From NCBI GenBank assembly GCA_039024635.1, contig JBCCQA010000007.1, positions 62,001-126,000 of the forward strand: a stretch of DNA of 64,000 nt. The letters are read 5' to 3'. This stretch comes from Kuafuiihalomonas sp039024635 (GTDB lineage: Bacteria; Myxococcota; Kuafuiibacteriia; Kuafuiibacteriales; Kuafuiibacteriaceae). The first letter of the stretch is position 1, and each line of letters begins with the position of its first letter. A program made the position numbers and the translations under genes. Shown piece by piece: positions 33,748 to 44,385 of this stretch. The notes beneath the pieces are model-generated. The model was not told the origin of the DNA. It saw nothing but the letters and a program-made list of their open reading frames with translations, and made no database searches.

Positions 33748-35400
33748 ATGCAGGCGCCCCCTCTGCCCGAGGACGAGCCTGAGCGACAGGCCGAGCTCGA
33801 CGCCTACCAGGTGGTCGACACGCCGCCTGAGCCCGCCTTCGAAGATATCGTCTACCTCGCCCAGTCCATCTGCGAAGTCCCCATCGTCTTGGTCAGCCTC
33901 ATCGACCGCAACCGTCAGTGGTTCAAGGCCTGCATCGGACTCGACGTCCGGGAGACCGAGCGCAACATTTCATTTTGCGGTCACGCGCTGCTCCTCGGCC
34001 AGCCCCTCGTCGTGGGCGACGCCGGGGCGGACCTTCGCTTCGCCGACAATCCCCTTGTGACCGGTCCGCCCCATATCCGTTTCTACGCGGGCTTCCAGCT
34101 CCTCACGCCCGCCGGTCAGGCCCTCGGCACCCTTTGTGTGATCGACCGAAAGCCCAGGGAACTGAGCCCTGAACAGCTCGACGCCATGGCTCGATTGGCC
34201 AAGCAGGTCGTTGGGAATCTCGAGCTCCGCCGAAAGACACGGGAGCTGGAAAAGGCCCGAGCGCGAGCCGAGGCGCTGGCCCAGAGTCGGGCCGAGTTTC
34301 TGGCCACCATGAGTCACGAGATTCGCACCCCGATGAACGGTGTGCTGGGCTTGGCCGAGCTCCTTTGTGACGCCGAACTCGAGGGTGAGCCAGCCAAGCT
34401 GGCTCGGACCATTCACGACTGTGGCTTGTCCCTGGTCGAAATCTTGAACGACATCCTCGACCTATCGAAGCTCGAGGCCGGACGCTTTCGTTTGTACGAG
34501 ACGCCCTTCGAGGTCCACGGTCTCACCGAGCTCGTGAGCAGTGTCTTCCATGGCGCGATCAAGGAGAAGGGCCTCACGCTCCAGCTCGACGTCGAGGACG
34601 GCGTGGCACCACGCTACATGGGCGACGTAAATCGCATCAGTCAGGTCCTGAACAACCTGATGAGCAACGCGATCAAGTTCACCGAGAGCGGAAGCGTTGG
34701 CCTCCGGGTGCGGCTGGGAGACAAGGGCGTTCGCTTCATCGTGTGGGACAGCGGCGAAGGCATACCGCCGGATGCGTTGGAACGGCTGTTCAGACCCTTC
34801 GAACAGATGGGCCCGGTCGCCTCGGGGCTAAAGGGCACAGGACTGGGCTTGTCCATCTGTCGGCGGCTGATCGGTTTGATGGGCGGCGAGATCGGCTGCG
34901 AGAGCGAGCTCGGCGAAGGGAGCTGCTTCTGGTTCGAGCTCCCGCTGGAGCCACGACCACCTGGGACCGAAGACACGGACTCGACCTTCGACCTGAAGGG
35001 GGACGAGAAGGTTCCCTTGGGCCTTTCCGTATTGGTCGCCGACGACAACAAGGTCAACTTGAAGGTGGTCCATGGGATGCTCGACAAGCTTGGCTGTCGG
35101 GCGGTTCTGGTCGAGAACGGGGCCGAGGCCTTGAAAGCGCTGGAGGACGGGGCTTTCGACGTCGTCCTCCTCGACCTGCAGATGCCAGAGGTCGACGGCC
35201 TGGAAACGGCGCGTCGAATACGAGGCGACGCGCGCTTCGCCGAGCTCCCCTTGGTCGCCTTGACTGCGAGCGCCATGTCCGAGGATCGAGATCGCTCGGT
35301 CGAGGCAGGGATGAACGCTTTCTTGTCCAAGCCCCTGATCCTCCAGGACTTGGAGCAAACGCTAGGTGAAATGGTCCGGGCGCCGGTTAGCGGCGCCTGA
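33748..35400 (+). CDS. GAF-containing hybrid histidine kinase
   Basis: A 550-residue soluble hybrid kinase. A GAF domain spans about residues 25-165 (FEDIVYLAQSICEVPIVLVS, CGHALLLGQPLVV, GTLCVIDRKPRELS). HisKA has the phospho-accepting His in MSHEIRTPMNG near 190. HATPase_c has NNLMSNAIKFTE near 303, DSGEGIPPD and GTGLGLSI. The C-terminal receiver has acidic DD near 430 and phospho-Asp near 476 (LLDLQMPEVDG), with Lys in SKPLI. Transfer is expected from His to the own receiver, output unknown. Its stop is 4 bp from the tRNA-Val 3' end on the opposite strand. Confidence 0.95.
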   Translation: MQAPPLPEDEPERQAELDAYQVVDTPPEPAFEDIVYLAQSICEVPIVLVSLIDRNRQWFKACIGLDVRETERNISFCGHALLLGQPLVVGDAGADLRFADNPLVTGPPHIRFYAGFQLLTPAGQALGTLCVIDRKPRELSPEQLDAMARLAKQVVGNLELRRKTRELEKARARAEALAQSRAEFLATMSHEIRTPMNGVLGLAELLCDAELEGEPAKLARTIHDCGLSLVEILNDILDLSKLEAGRFRLYETPFEVHGLTELVSSVFHGAIKEKGLTLQLDVEDGVAPRYMGDVNRISQVLNNLMSNAIKFTESGSVGLRVRLGDKGVRFIVWDSGEGIPPDALERLFRPFEQMGPVASGLKGTGLGLSICRRLIGLMGGEIGCESELGEGSCFWFELPLEPRPPGTEDTDSTFDLKGDEKVPLGLSVLVADDNKVNLKVVHGMLDKLGCRAVLVENGAEALKALEDGAFDVVLLDLQMPEVDGLETARRIRGDARFAELPLVALTASAMSEDRDRSVEAGMNAFLSKPLILQDLEQTLGEMVRAPVSGA

Positions 35401-35404
35401 ATCT

Positions 35405-35477
35405 TGGGCAGGACAGGGCTCGAACCTGCGACATGCGCCGTGTAAAGGCGCCGCTCTACCAACTGAGCTACCCGCCC
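35405..35477 (-). tRNA. tRNA-Val (anticodon TAC)
   Basis: The minus strand gives a 73-nt cloverleaf: acceptor GGGCGGG with CCTGCCC plus discriminator A, D-arm GCTC-AGTTGGTA-GAGC, anticodon stem GCGCC/GGCGC around loop TTTACAC (anticodon TAC), T-arm GCAGG-TTCGAGC-CCTGT. CCA is not encoded, unlike the tRNA-Asp in this window. Confidence 0.95.
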
Positions 35478-35605
35478 GGGCCGGACGGTTTTTGTCACGA
35501 TCGGGCCCAGTCCGCCAGCGCTGGCCGGCGTGTGGCGGCTTTTTCTGGGCCCTTGGTCTCGGCCGACGGGATCTTCGTCCAACGGAAGACGCCGGCTGCA
35601 TCCCC

Positions 35606-35633
35606 TTGACGGCCGAGCAGAAGCGAAGACAAT
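35606..35633 (+). promoter_or_regulatory. Sigma70-type promoter for the small gene at 35683
   Basis: TTGACG and GACAAT are separated by 16 bp, matching the -35 consensus at five of six and the -10 at four of six positions. The predicted transcript would start near 35640, just before the 14-bp palindrome. Confidence 0.45.
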
Positions 35634-35646
35634 GCCGCCGCCGTGA

Positions 35647-35660
35647 GGGACCGCGGTCCC
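35647..35660. promoter_or_regulatory. Perfect 14-bp palindrome GGGACCGCGGTCCC
   Basis: A fully self-complementary 14-mer lies between the predicted start of transcription and the Shine-Dalgarno of the small gene at 35683. It may be an operator or, in RNA, pair between transcripts. With only a palindromic centre it is a poor simple hairpin. Confidence 0.45.
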
Positions 35661-35682
35661 CACCCGAAAGGAGGTGAGTCTG

Positions 35683-35964
35683 ATGCTTCAATCCGAACGT
35701 ACCCCGAGCACGCCCCGCAAGAGTCGCTTTAGCGATCGTCTAGAGCGACGCCGCGGCCTCCATGACGCCGAGATGGGTCGGGCCCCCGCCAGCCGGTCCC
35801 CGGCCTACACCGCCGGCTACGCCGAAGGGCGACGCCGTCGCCCCCGACGCGAGCTGAACGTGTCCCCGAGCCCCGACACCAAGGTACCGAGTACCGGGGG
35901 GAGCCGAATGACTCACCGTCGTTGGGCTCCCCGAACTCTCGGAATGCAGACTTTCGGTCTTTGA
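35683..35964 (+). CDS. Small basic protein with near-perfect Shine-Dalgarno
   Basis: A 93-residue Arg-rich protein of unknown function. AAAGGAGGTGA ends 5 nt before ATG 35683, essentially the full anti-Shine-Dalgarno complement and the strongest in the window, and it decides the start over GTG 35674. SRSPAYTAGYAEGRRRRPRREL in the middle recalls the Y-x-x-G-Y-x-x-G element of ribosome-modulation-factor-like peptides, but the similarity is short. It has its own promoter-like sequence and a palindrome upstream. It converges with lon. Confidence 0.55.
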   Translation: MLQSERTPSTPRKSRFSDRLERRRGLHDAEMGRAPASRSPAYTAGYAEGRRRRPRRELNVSPSPDTKVPSTGGSRMTHRRWAPRTLGMQTFGL

Positions 35965-35982
35965 GCGCGGCACTCGGCGCCG

Positions 35983-38382
<2,400 letters not shown>

Positions 38383-38442
38383 GTGTTTCAAGCTGTCACT
38401 CGAACCTCGGACGAGGCAACGCAGGAGCGTCCATCGTGCCGA

Positions 38443-38730
38443 TCAAAACTCGTAGGTGAACTGGACGACCTGGCCCTTGCTGACCTGCAGCTCGAGCTGG
38501 ATCTCGTCGCCTCCCCGGACGAGCCGAACCTTGTGCCGCCCCGGGGCGAGCTTCACGAAGCTGACGTCCTTGGCCCGGCCCACCGACTTGCCGTTCACCT
38601 GGATCTCGACCGAGCCGGGCTCGACCGAAAACTCGACGCCCGTCCGCGCCGTCTCGGCGGCGTGGGCGCTTGGGCTCGGCCCAAACGGCCCGACCAGGGC
38701 CAAGAAGGCGACCAAACAGAAAGCTCGCAT
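38443..38730 (-). CDS. Secreted PEGA-domain protein
   Basis: A 95-residue exported protein: signal peptide MRAFCLVAFLALVGPFGPSPSAHA, then one PEGA-type beta-sandwich (SVEIQVNGKSVGRAKDVSFV, KLAPGRHKVRLVRGG). PEGA domains are common, poorly understood surface modules in myxobacteria. It lies 60 bp upstream of lon on the same strand. Confidence 0.8.
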   Translation of the reverse strand: MRAFCLVAFLALVGPFGPSPSAHAAETARTGVEFSVEPGSVEIQVNGKSVGRAKDVSFVKLAPGRHKVRLVRGGDEIQLELQVSKGQVVQFTYEF

Positions 38731-38815
38731 GACGGCAGCATGAGGCCAGAGACGACTTTTGCAACATTTTCAAGCCGGCTTGCGCGCCAGCACTCATGAC
38801 CGGGACACTCCGAGC

Positions 38816-39694
38816 ATGGACGTCCGGGTCCGAATCGATGGCGTGTCGGTGGCGCCGGAGGAGGCGCAGATCTCGATCTTCGATCGCGGCTTCCTCTACG
38901 GACAGGCCGCCTTCGAGACGCTCCGGACCTACGAGGGCATACCCTTTGAAGCAGAGACGCATATTCGACGCCTCCAAGAGTCGGCCCGCCGGGCGGGCAT
39001 CCAGCCCCCCGAGAACGTCCAGGCCATCGTTCGGGAGCTGACCGAGCTCCACGCCGAGACCGACCGCCGGGAGTCGGTGCTGAGGGTGAGCGTCACGGCG
39101 GGACAGGGGCCGATAAGCCTTCGGCCGGTGGGCCTCAGCCAGGCCAGGAGGATCGTGTGGGCCTACCCCATCCCCGAAAAGCCGAACCATTGGTGGTCCC
39201 AGGGTGCCCGGGCAATCCTGGATCGGGGCCCCCGTCGGGCCGAGCCGGCGGCCAAGACCCATGCCTATCTGCCCGCCCTTTTGTCCGTGCATCGGGCCGA
39301 GATGAAAGAGGCCGAAGAAGCCCTTCTGGTCGACGCCCTGGATCAGATCCACGAAGGCGCTTCGTCCAATATCTTCATCGTGACCGGAGGCGTGGTCTGG
39401 ACGCCGCCTCTTCAGGCCGGGATCCTGCCCGGCATCACTCGGGACGTGGTGATGCGCGCCCTTCGCGACGACGGTCTTCCCGTACGGGAGCGGCCGATTC
39501 GCGTGCGACAGCTCTTGGCGGCGGACGAAGTCTTCATCACCTCTTCCATTCGAGAGATCGTGCCCATCACCCACGTGGGCGACCAGATGATCGGCGCCGG
39601 TCAGCCCGGCCCCTGGACGGAGACGGCGCGGACCGCCTTTCGTCGTCAGGTCGAGCTCTACAACGCGCAGTGGCGGCTCAACCGCGAAGCTTGA
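38816..39694 (+). CDS. Class IV aminotransferase (PLP fold type IV)
   Basis: A 292-residue enzyme with the D-amino-acid/branched-chain aminotransferase and ADC-lyase fold: ISIFDRGFLYGQAAFETLR at the N-terminus, PLP-Lys in AAKTHAYLPALL, and the cofactor-binding EGASSNIFIVTGG, TPPLQAGILPGITRDVV and EVFITSSIREIVPI. It could be a branched-chain aminotransferase or 4-amino-4-deoxychorismate lyase. A folate gene (folK) is in the window but not adjacent, so I do not choose. Its 3' end overlaps gluQ by 17 bp. Confidence 0.9.
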   Translation: MDVRVRIDGVSVAPEEAQISIFDRGFLYGQAAFETLRTYEGIPFEAETHIRRLQESARRAGIQPPENVQAIVRELTELHAETDRRESVLRVSVTAGQGPISLRPVGLSQARRIVWAYPIPEKPNHWWSQGARAILDRGPRRAEPAAKTHAYLPALLSVHRAEMKEAEEALLVDALDQIHEGASSNIFIVTGGVVWTPPLQAGILPGITRDVVMRALRDDGLPVRERPIRVRQLLAADEVFITSSIREIVPITHVGDQMIGAGQPGPWTETARTAFRRQVELYNAQWRLNREA

Positions 39695-40580
39695 TTCTCC
39701 AGGCTTCGACCAATGCGTCCAACTCCGCCGGCTCCGCGTGGGGCCAAAGCCCCAGCTCGGCCGCCAGTCTTCCGCGAAGCTCGGCCGCGCTGACACCCTG
39801 CGCCCGCTCCTCCCGGATGGGTCGCGCTCCGTTTCGCTTGGACAGGCGGGCGCCGTCTTCGCCCAGGGCCAAGGGCAGGTGGAGCCACTCCAGCGGCTGA
39901 GCCTCGGGGGCGAGCAGACGTCGGAGGAGCGCCTGGCGGGGCGCCGAGTCCCACAGGTCCTCGCCTCGGACCACGCAGCTCACGCCGCTCTCCAGATCGT
40001 CGACCGTCACCGCGAGCTGGTAGGCCCAAAGACCGTCCCGACGCCGCAGGACGAAGTCGCCGGGATGGGCGTGCACGTCGTCCACCCGGTCTCCGCGTCG
40101 GCGGTCCCGTACTGCTACCTGCTCGCCCGGCTCGGTGCGAAAGCGAAGCGCAGCCGGTCGCTCGGGATGAAGCGACCCGTTCTTGCCCGGCGTCGAGGGT
40201 CGACAGAGTTCCGGGTAGCGAGGCGCTTCGTCTCCGTCGGCGTGGGGCGCGGAGGCCGCCCAGACCTCCCGGCGAGTGCAGGTGCAGGGATAGGTCCTCG
40301 CCCCCAAGGCCTCGACGGCCCGACCGTAGGCTTTGTCCCGCGTGCTCTGGGCCGGGCTTCGCCCGTCCCAGTCCAAACCCAGCCAGGCCAGGTCTTCTTC
40401 AATGCGCTCGGCCGCACCTTCGACGGTCCGAGGTCCATCCAGGTCCTCGATCCGGAGAAGCAAGCGTCCGGCGTGGGCTCGTGCGTCCAGCCATGCGGCG
40501 AGAAAGGTCCTCGCGATGCCCTGATGCAGGTCGCCGGTCGGACTGGGGGCCAGCCGGCCCACATAGGGACGCTGTGCCAT
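39678..40580 (-). CDS. gluQ: Glutamyl-Q tRNA(Asp) synthetase
   Basis: A 300-residue truncated glutamyl-tRNA-synthetase paralog lacking the anticodon-binding half, as usual for GluQ. It has VGRLAPSPTGDLHQG (class I HIGH equivalent), the zinc-type CTCTRRE segment, DFVLRRRDGLWAYQLAVTVDD, SCVVRGEDLWDS and LSKRN (KMSKS equivalent). It attaches glutamate to queuosine in tRNA-Asp(GTC), which this window also encodes. ATG 40580 is chosen because the catalytic domain begins 6 residues later. It is divergent from the PilZ-type gene. Confidence 0.93.
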   Translation of the reverse strand: MAQRPYVGRLAPSPTGDLHQGIARTFLAAWLDARAHAGRLLLRIEDLDGPRTVEGAAERIEEDLAWLGLDWDGRSPAQSTRDKAYGRAVEALGARTYPCTCTRREVWAASAPHADGDEAPRYPELCRPSTPGKNGSLHPERPAALRFRTEPGEQVAVRDRRRGDRVDDVHAHPGDFVLRRRDGLWAYQLAVTVDDLESGVSCVVRGEDLWDSAPRQALLRRLLAPEAQPLEWLHLPLALGEDGARLSKRNGARPIREERAQGVSAAELRGRLAAELGLWPHAEPAELDALVEAWRIKLRG

Positions 40581-40645
40581 TTCGAATCGAGACGGACGAG
40601 AACTCAAGGTGGGCCGTTCCGAGCCGATCTTTCGTACCAGGCACC

Positions 40646-41794
40646 ATGACGTCCAGGATATTGGTTTGCAGCGATGCCGGCGCCGCCGGTCGCGATCTTC
40701 TGTCGAGGCGCGATGTCGTCCTCGAGTGGGCCTTGACCCCCGAGGAGGCCGTGGCCGCCGTTCGCCGACGGGTTCCCCACGTCGTCCTCGCGCGAGAAGA
40801 GTTCGCCGAGACCTTTCTCCGCCACGTCCACATTCCCAACGTTCCGGTGATCGTCCTTCTGGAAGCGGACGGCTTCGAGCGGCGAGACCACTGGTTCAAT
40901 CTTGGAGTCACCGGCCTCGTTCCGGCCTCGGCCCGGGAGCGCATCTTGGAGCTCATGGCCGAGCTGGCCGGGCTCCGGATGGAGCTTCATCCCCGGGTGG
41001 CCTACGGCGAGGTCGTCGACGTCCTCGTCGAAGGCGAGCGCTACTTCCTGGAGGCCACGACCCTCTCCACCGGAGGCGTCGAGATCCGAGACTTTCCCGC
41101 CGTCACCTTGGGGACGAGCTGTGAAGTCACCTTCGCGATGATGGACCCGCCCTACACCTTCGTCGCCATGGTCACACGCCACGTTCCCGAGGCCCACGGC
41201 TCGCTGACCGGGGTGGCCTTCACGGCCCTCACCGAGGACGAGCAGCTGCTCTTGGATAAGACGGTGCGCAGGCAGCACGCGCAGCAGGACCCGCTCCCCG
41301 AGCCGGTGGGACTGACCACCGATCTGTCGGGCAGCACATTCACCCTGGATCTCTTCTCGGCCATGGAGGGAGAGGTCGACAACATGCGCTATCACGACAT
41401 CCTCCGGGACATCGTCTCCGGAAAGTCCGACAAGGCGCCCCGCTGGCTCCGTCGCGTCCGTCGCCACCTCACCGAACTGGAAGAGCGGGCGCTCATGGGT
41501 CGAGAGGCGCCGGAGTACGCGGAGGCCGCCCTCGACATGCGGATTGACCTCGCCCGTTCTCGGGCCCACTCCCTCACCCAGGCGCCCTCGCCCAAAGAGG
41601 TCGAGCTGTGCCTGGATTTCTGCCGCGCCCTCGCCATCGACAGCATCGAGAGCGATGCCCGGGATCTGGGCCAAGTAGCCGAGATCCGAGCCGCGCTTCT
41701 TCGCGAGATCTACGGGGCGGTCAGCGGGGTCGAAGTGGAAGAGGTGCCAGCCTCCATCCAGGCCCAGATCGACGCCCGCGCTCGGCCCAACTAG
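40646..41794 (+). CDS. Pseudo-receiver / degenerate PilZ domain protein
   Basis: A 382-residue cytoplasmic protein. Residues 1-110 fold like a response-regulator receiver (ILVCSDAGAAGRDLL, PHVVLAREEFAE, NLGVTGLVPASARERILELM), but the phospho-Asp site is occupied by Ala-Arg, so it should not be phosphorylated. Residues about 115-210 match PilZ (TTLSTGGVEIRDFPAVTLGT), yet the first RxxxR motif has only one Arg (HPRVAYG), so c-di-GMP binding is doubtful. The C-terminal 170 residues are helical and unrecognised. Such proteins steer gliding or pili in myxobacteria. Confidence 0.75.
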   Translation: MTSRILVCSDAGAAGRDLLSRRDVVLEWALTPEEAVAAVRRRVPHVVLAREEFAETFLRHVHIPNVPVIVLLEADGFERRDHWFNLGVTGLVPASARERILELMAELAGLRMELHPRVAYGEVVDVLVEGERYFLEATTLSTGGVEIRDFPAVTLGTSCEVTFAMMDPPYTFVAMVTRHVPEAHGSLTGVAFTALTEDEQLLLDKTVRRQHAQQDPLPEPVGLTTDLSGSTFTLDLFSAMEGEVDNMRYHDILRDIVSGKSDKAPRWLRRVRRHLTELEERALMGREAPEYAEAALDMRIDLARSRAHSLTQAPSPKEVELCLDFCRALAIDSIESDARDLGQVAEIRAALLREIYGAVSGVEVEEVPASIQAQIDARARPN

Positions 41795-42660
41795 CCTCCG
41801 ATGACCGTACTGGTCCGGGTCAAGTCTTCGAGAAAGCCCAGCGGATCCAGGTCGGCCTCCAGGGCTTTGAGGGGCGGGACCGCTTCCGCGACTTCGAAGG
41901 GCCGGGCCTCGATGTTCTCGAGCCGACCTTCGAGCTTCAGCGTGAGGCGGCCGTCCTCCTCCGCCCCGGCCTTGGCCGTCCGAAAGCCAAGGCTCAGCTC
42001 GTAGGCGACGGGGGGACCGGCGTCCGCGATCCATACGCTGCCGTCGACGCGGACGATCCGCAGTTCGTGTTCGCCGACTGAGATCGTCTCGGTGGGTCCG
42101 GCCTCGACCTCAAAGCGCCGCGCCTTGATGCCCGCCACCGAAGCCGGGCCGCGGTCGACCCAGCGGGCCGCAGCGCCCAAGAGCCTGTGCACCAGGGCCA
42201 AGGGCGCGTAGGCCTCGGCCAGCATCCGGACCCGCTCGTTGTGGATGATGTCCGCCGTCCGCAACCGTCCGTCTCCGTTGCGCACGTACCACTGGGTCCC
42301 GACCCGGATCCCCTCCCGGGTCAGGTGTCCGTCTTGGTCCCGCTGCTCGATGCGGACGCTGCCATCCGGTCCGGCGCTGATGACGGTCTTCTCGCCCACC
42401 GACAGGTCATGGCCATTGCGGACAATTCGGAGCTCGGCCTCACCCGTGAAGCGCAGCGGGCCCAGTCGCGCCCGGGACTCCTCGAAGCCCATGGTCAGGA
42501 AGCGCTCGGCACGCTCGGGCAGGGTCACGGGTTCCAGGGTTTCTTCGGCTTTGCTCTCGACCGCTTCCGCCGCCAGCTCCTGGCCCCAGTCTCGGTTCGG
42601 CGCCTTCACGTTCTCCGAACAGGCGAGCGTGAGCAGGGGGACGAGAAGCGACCACTTCAC
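41791..42660 (-). CDS. Putative lipoprotein
   Basis: A 289-residue lipoprotein with signal MKWSLLVPLLTLAC (lipobox LTLAC). The mature part looks like a LolA/LppX-like beta structure: FTGEAELRIVRNGHDLSVGEKTVI, VRIEQRDQDGHLTREG, GTQWYVRNGDGRLRT, but the family is not certain. Such folds carry lipids or lipoproteins in the periplasm. It overlaps the 3' end of the PilZ-type gene by 4 bp and diverges from the membrane protein at 42794. Confidence 0.7.
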   Translation of the reverse strand: MKWSLLVPLLTLACSENVKAPNRDWGQELAAEAVESKAEETLEPVTLPERAERFLTMGFEESRARLGPLRFTGEAELRIVRNGHDLSVGEKTVISAGPDGSVRIEQRDQDGHLTREGIRVGTQWYVRNGDGRLRTADIIHNERVRMLAEAYAPLALVHRLLGAAARWVDRGPASVAGIKARRFEVEAGPTETISVGEHELRIVRVDGSVWIADAGPPVAYELSLGFRTAKAGAEEDGRLTLKLEGRLENIEARPFEVAEAVPPLKALEADLDPLGFLEDLTRTSTVIGG

Positions 42661-42793
42661 CGGGCGGGCCTTAGCGCTTCACGCCCATTAGGTCTAATCC
42701 GTATCGTCGAAGATGCAAGCTTGGGCTTAGGCTGGAGTCTCAGCGGCCGATGATCAGAATGGAACAAATGAGGAGCCCTGCGGTTTGAATTCG

Positions 42794-43531
42794 ATGACGA
42801 TGGATGACGGTCGGGACGAAGACGCGCAGGACAAGCCTTCTCAGCTTCCGGCTCGTCTCGAGCCCATGATGCTCGGACACCTCCTGGTCTCGGGCGACGT
42901 CGAGCAGTACCGCCGCTGGCGGGACCGGGTCGAGGCCATCGAGCACCAGCGAGACCTCGACCTGGCCCCAGATTCCGAGAGCGCCCTCATCCTCGAAGAG
43001 AAAGAGGCTTGGATCCAGATGAAGACCACCGGTCGGCTGGGCTCGGCCTTCGGCTTGGCCCTCGGCCTTCTTTGGACTTCCGCTTTCCTCCCCGTCTTCG
43101 CCCAACACTACGACCTCGGTCTTTGGGCCCTCGTGTTCCTTTTGCCCTTGCCCATTGCCTGGCGCCTTGGCGTCCGCCTTTGGGAAGACGCCTCCCTGGG
43201 GGGCATGCGGGACGTCGGGCAGAGCCCAAGCCTTCGCCGCCGGGTCCGGGCCTTGGTCCGCGGCCTCTTTCGGGGCTTCGGGGCCGGCTTCGGCTTCGGC
43301 TTCACGCTGACCTTCATGCAGCTGCTGCTGACGGCCTTCTGGAACCCCGCCTCCTCCATCCTGGCCGAGCTGTCGGTGGATACGCTTCAGGCCACCTTTG
43401 CCGGCATCAGCCACGGCATCTTCGGCATGCTCCTCGCGCCCCTCGTCTCTCGGGGTACACCCTCGGTCGAAGAGGAGGAGTACCGGGCGCTCGAGGCGGC
43501 TGAGGTCCCTCGTCTTCCCTCGGGCGAGTAG
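42794..43531 (+). CDS. Membrane protein upstream of motAB
   Basis: A 245-residue protein of unknown family. An acidic soluble N-terminus (about 80 residues) is followed by about four hydrophobic helices (LGSAFGLALGLLWTSAFLPVF, LGLWALVFLLPLPIAWRLGV, GFGAGFGFGFTLTFMQLLL, FAGISHGIFGMLLAPLVS). ATG 42794 is preferred to TTG 42785. It is on the same strand as motA (92-bp gap) and may belong to the same locus. Confidence 0.6.
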   Translation: MTMDDGRDEDAQDKPSQLPARLEPMMLGHLLVSGDVEQYRRWRDRVEAIEHQRDLDLAPDSESALILEEKEAWIQMKTTGRLGSAFGLALGLLWTSAFLPVFAQHYDLGLWALVFLLPLPIAWRLGVRLWEDASLGGMRDVGQSPSLRRRVRALVRGLFRGFGAGFGFGFTLTFMQLLLTAFWNPASSILAELSVDTLQATFAGISHGIFGMLLAPLVSRGTPSVEEEEYRALEAAEVPRLPSGE

Positions 43532-43623
43532 CGTCAGCCTAGTACGTTCGATCATGGGCCGAAGGGCCCCCTCCATCTCAATCCCGGACGGCGACCGTCG
43601 AATAGTGGAACGAGGAGTTCCGC

Positions 43624-44382
43624 TTGGACATCTCAACCGTCATCGGCCTCATCGCGGGCATCGGGCTGATCCTAGCCGCCATCATGATGGACGCCTCCAT
43701 CATGACCTTCGTGAACGCGCCCGGCCTCATGGTCGTGGTCGGGGGCACGGTGGCCGCGGTCATGATCGGCGAGACCCTGCCCAACCTGATCGGTGCCTTC
43801 AAGGTCGGCCTGAAAGCCGTCATCAACAAGGCGCCGGCCCCCCTCGCCACCATCGACGTGGTGGGTCAGCTGGCCACCGCGGCCCGCAAGGACGGCATCT
43901 TGGCGCTCGAGAGCATCGAGATCGAAGACGACTTTCTGGCTAAGGGCGTGCGCATGGCCGTGGACGGCATCGCCCCCGAGGAGATCAAGGCCGGCCTGGC
44001 CGGCGAGGTCACCGCCATGCGGCAGCGCCACAAGCGAGGCCAAAAGCTCTTCCGCGGCATCGCGGCCACCGCGCCTTCGATGGGCATGATCGGAACGCTC
44101 ATCGGTCTCGTTCAAATGCTCCAGCAGCTCGACGATCCCTCCGCCATCGGTCCCGCCATGGCCATCGCCCTTTTGACCACGCTCTACGGCGCCATCATCG
44201 CCTTCCTCATGGCTGGCCCCGTCGCCGACAAGCTGGAGCACCGGACCAGCGAAGAGATGCTCAACATGCAGATCATCCTCGAGGGCGTAGAGGGCATTCT
44301 GAAGGGCGAGAACCCCCGCCTGATTCAAGAGAAGCTGGAGGGCTTCCTGGCGCCCAAGTTCCGCAGCTCCAAGGACGCCTGA
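43624..44382 (+). CDS. motA: Flagellar-type motor stator MotA/PomA
   Basis: A 252-residue stator subunit with four transmembrane segments. The N-terminus DISTVIGLIAGIGLILAAIM, then NAPGLMVVVGGTVAAVMIGE, and the C-terminal pair GIAATAPSMGMIGTLIGLV and AIALLTTLYGAIIAFLMAGP carry the conserved motor Pro residues. With MotB it conducts ions across the inner membrane to energise rotation or another mechanical process. The start is TTG with GAGGAG 8 nt upstream. That Shine-Dalgarno lies in the loop of a small GGAAC/GTTCC hairpin. motB follows after 3 bp. Confidence 0.93.
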   Translation: MDISTVIGLIAGIGLILAAIMMDASIMTFVNAPGLMVVVGGTVAAVMIGETLPNLIGAFKVGLKAVINKAPAPLATIDVVGQLATAARKDGILALESIEIEDDFLAKGVRMAVDGIAPEEIKAGLAGEVTAMRQRHKRGQKLFRGIAATAPSMGMIGTLIGLVQMLQQLDDPSAIGPAMAIALLTTLYGAIIAFLMAGPVADKLEHRTSEEMLNMQIILEGVEGILKGENPRLIQEKLEGFLAPKFRSSKDA

Positions 44383-44385
44383 GTC

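Noticed and set aside
35883..35895. GGTAC-CGA-GTACC hairpin as a terminator
   Set aside because: It lies inside the small coding frame, has a 5-bp stem and no T-run.
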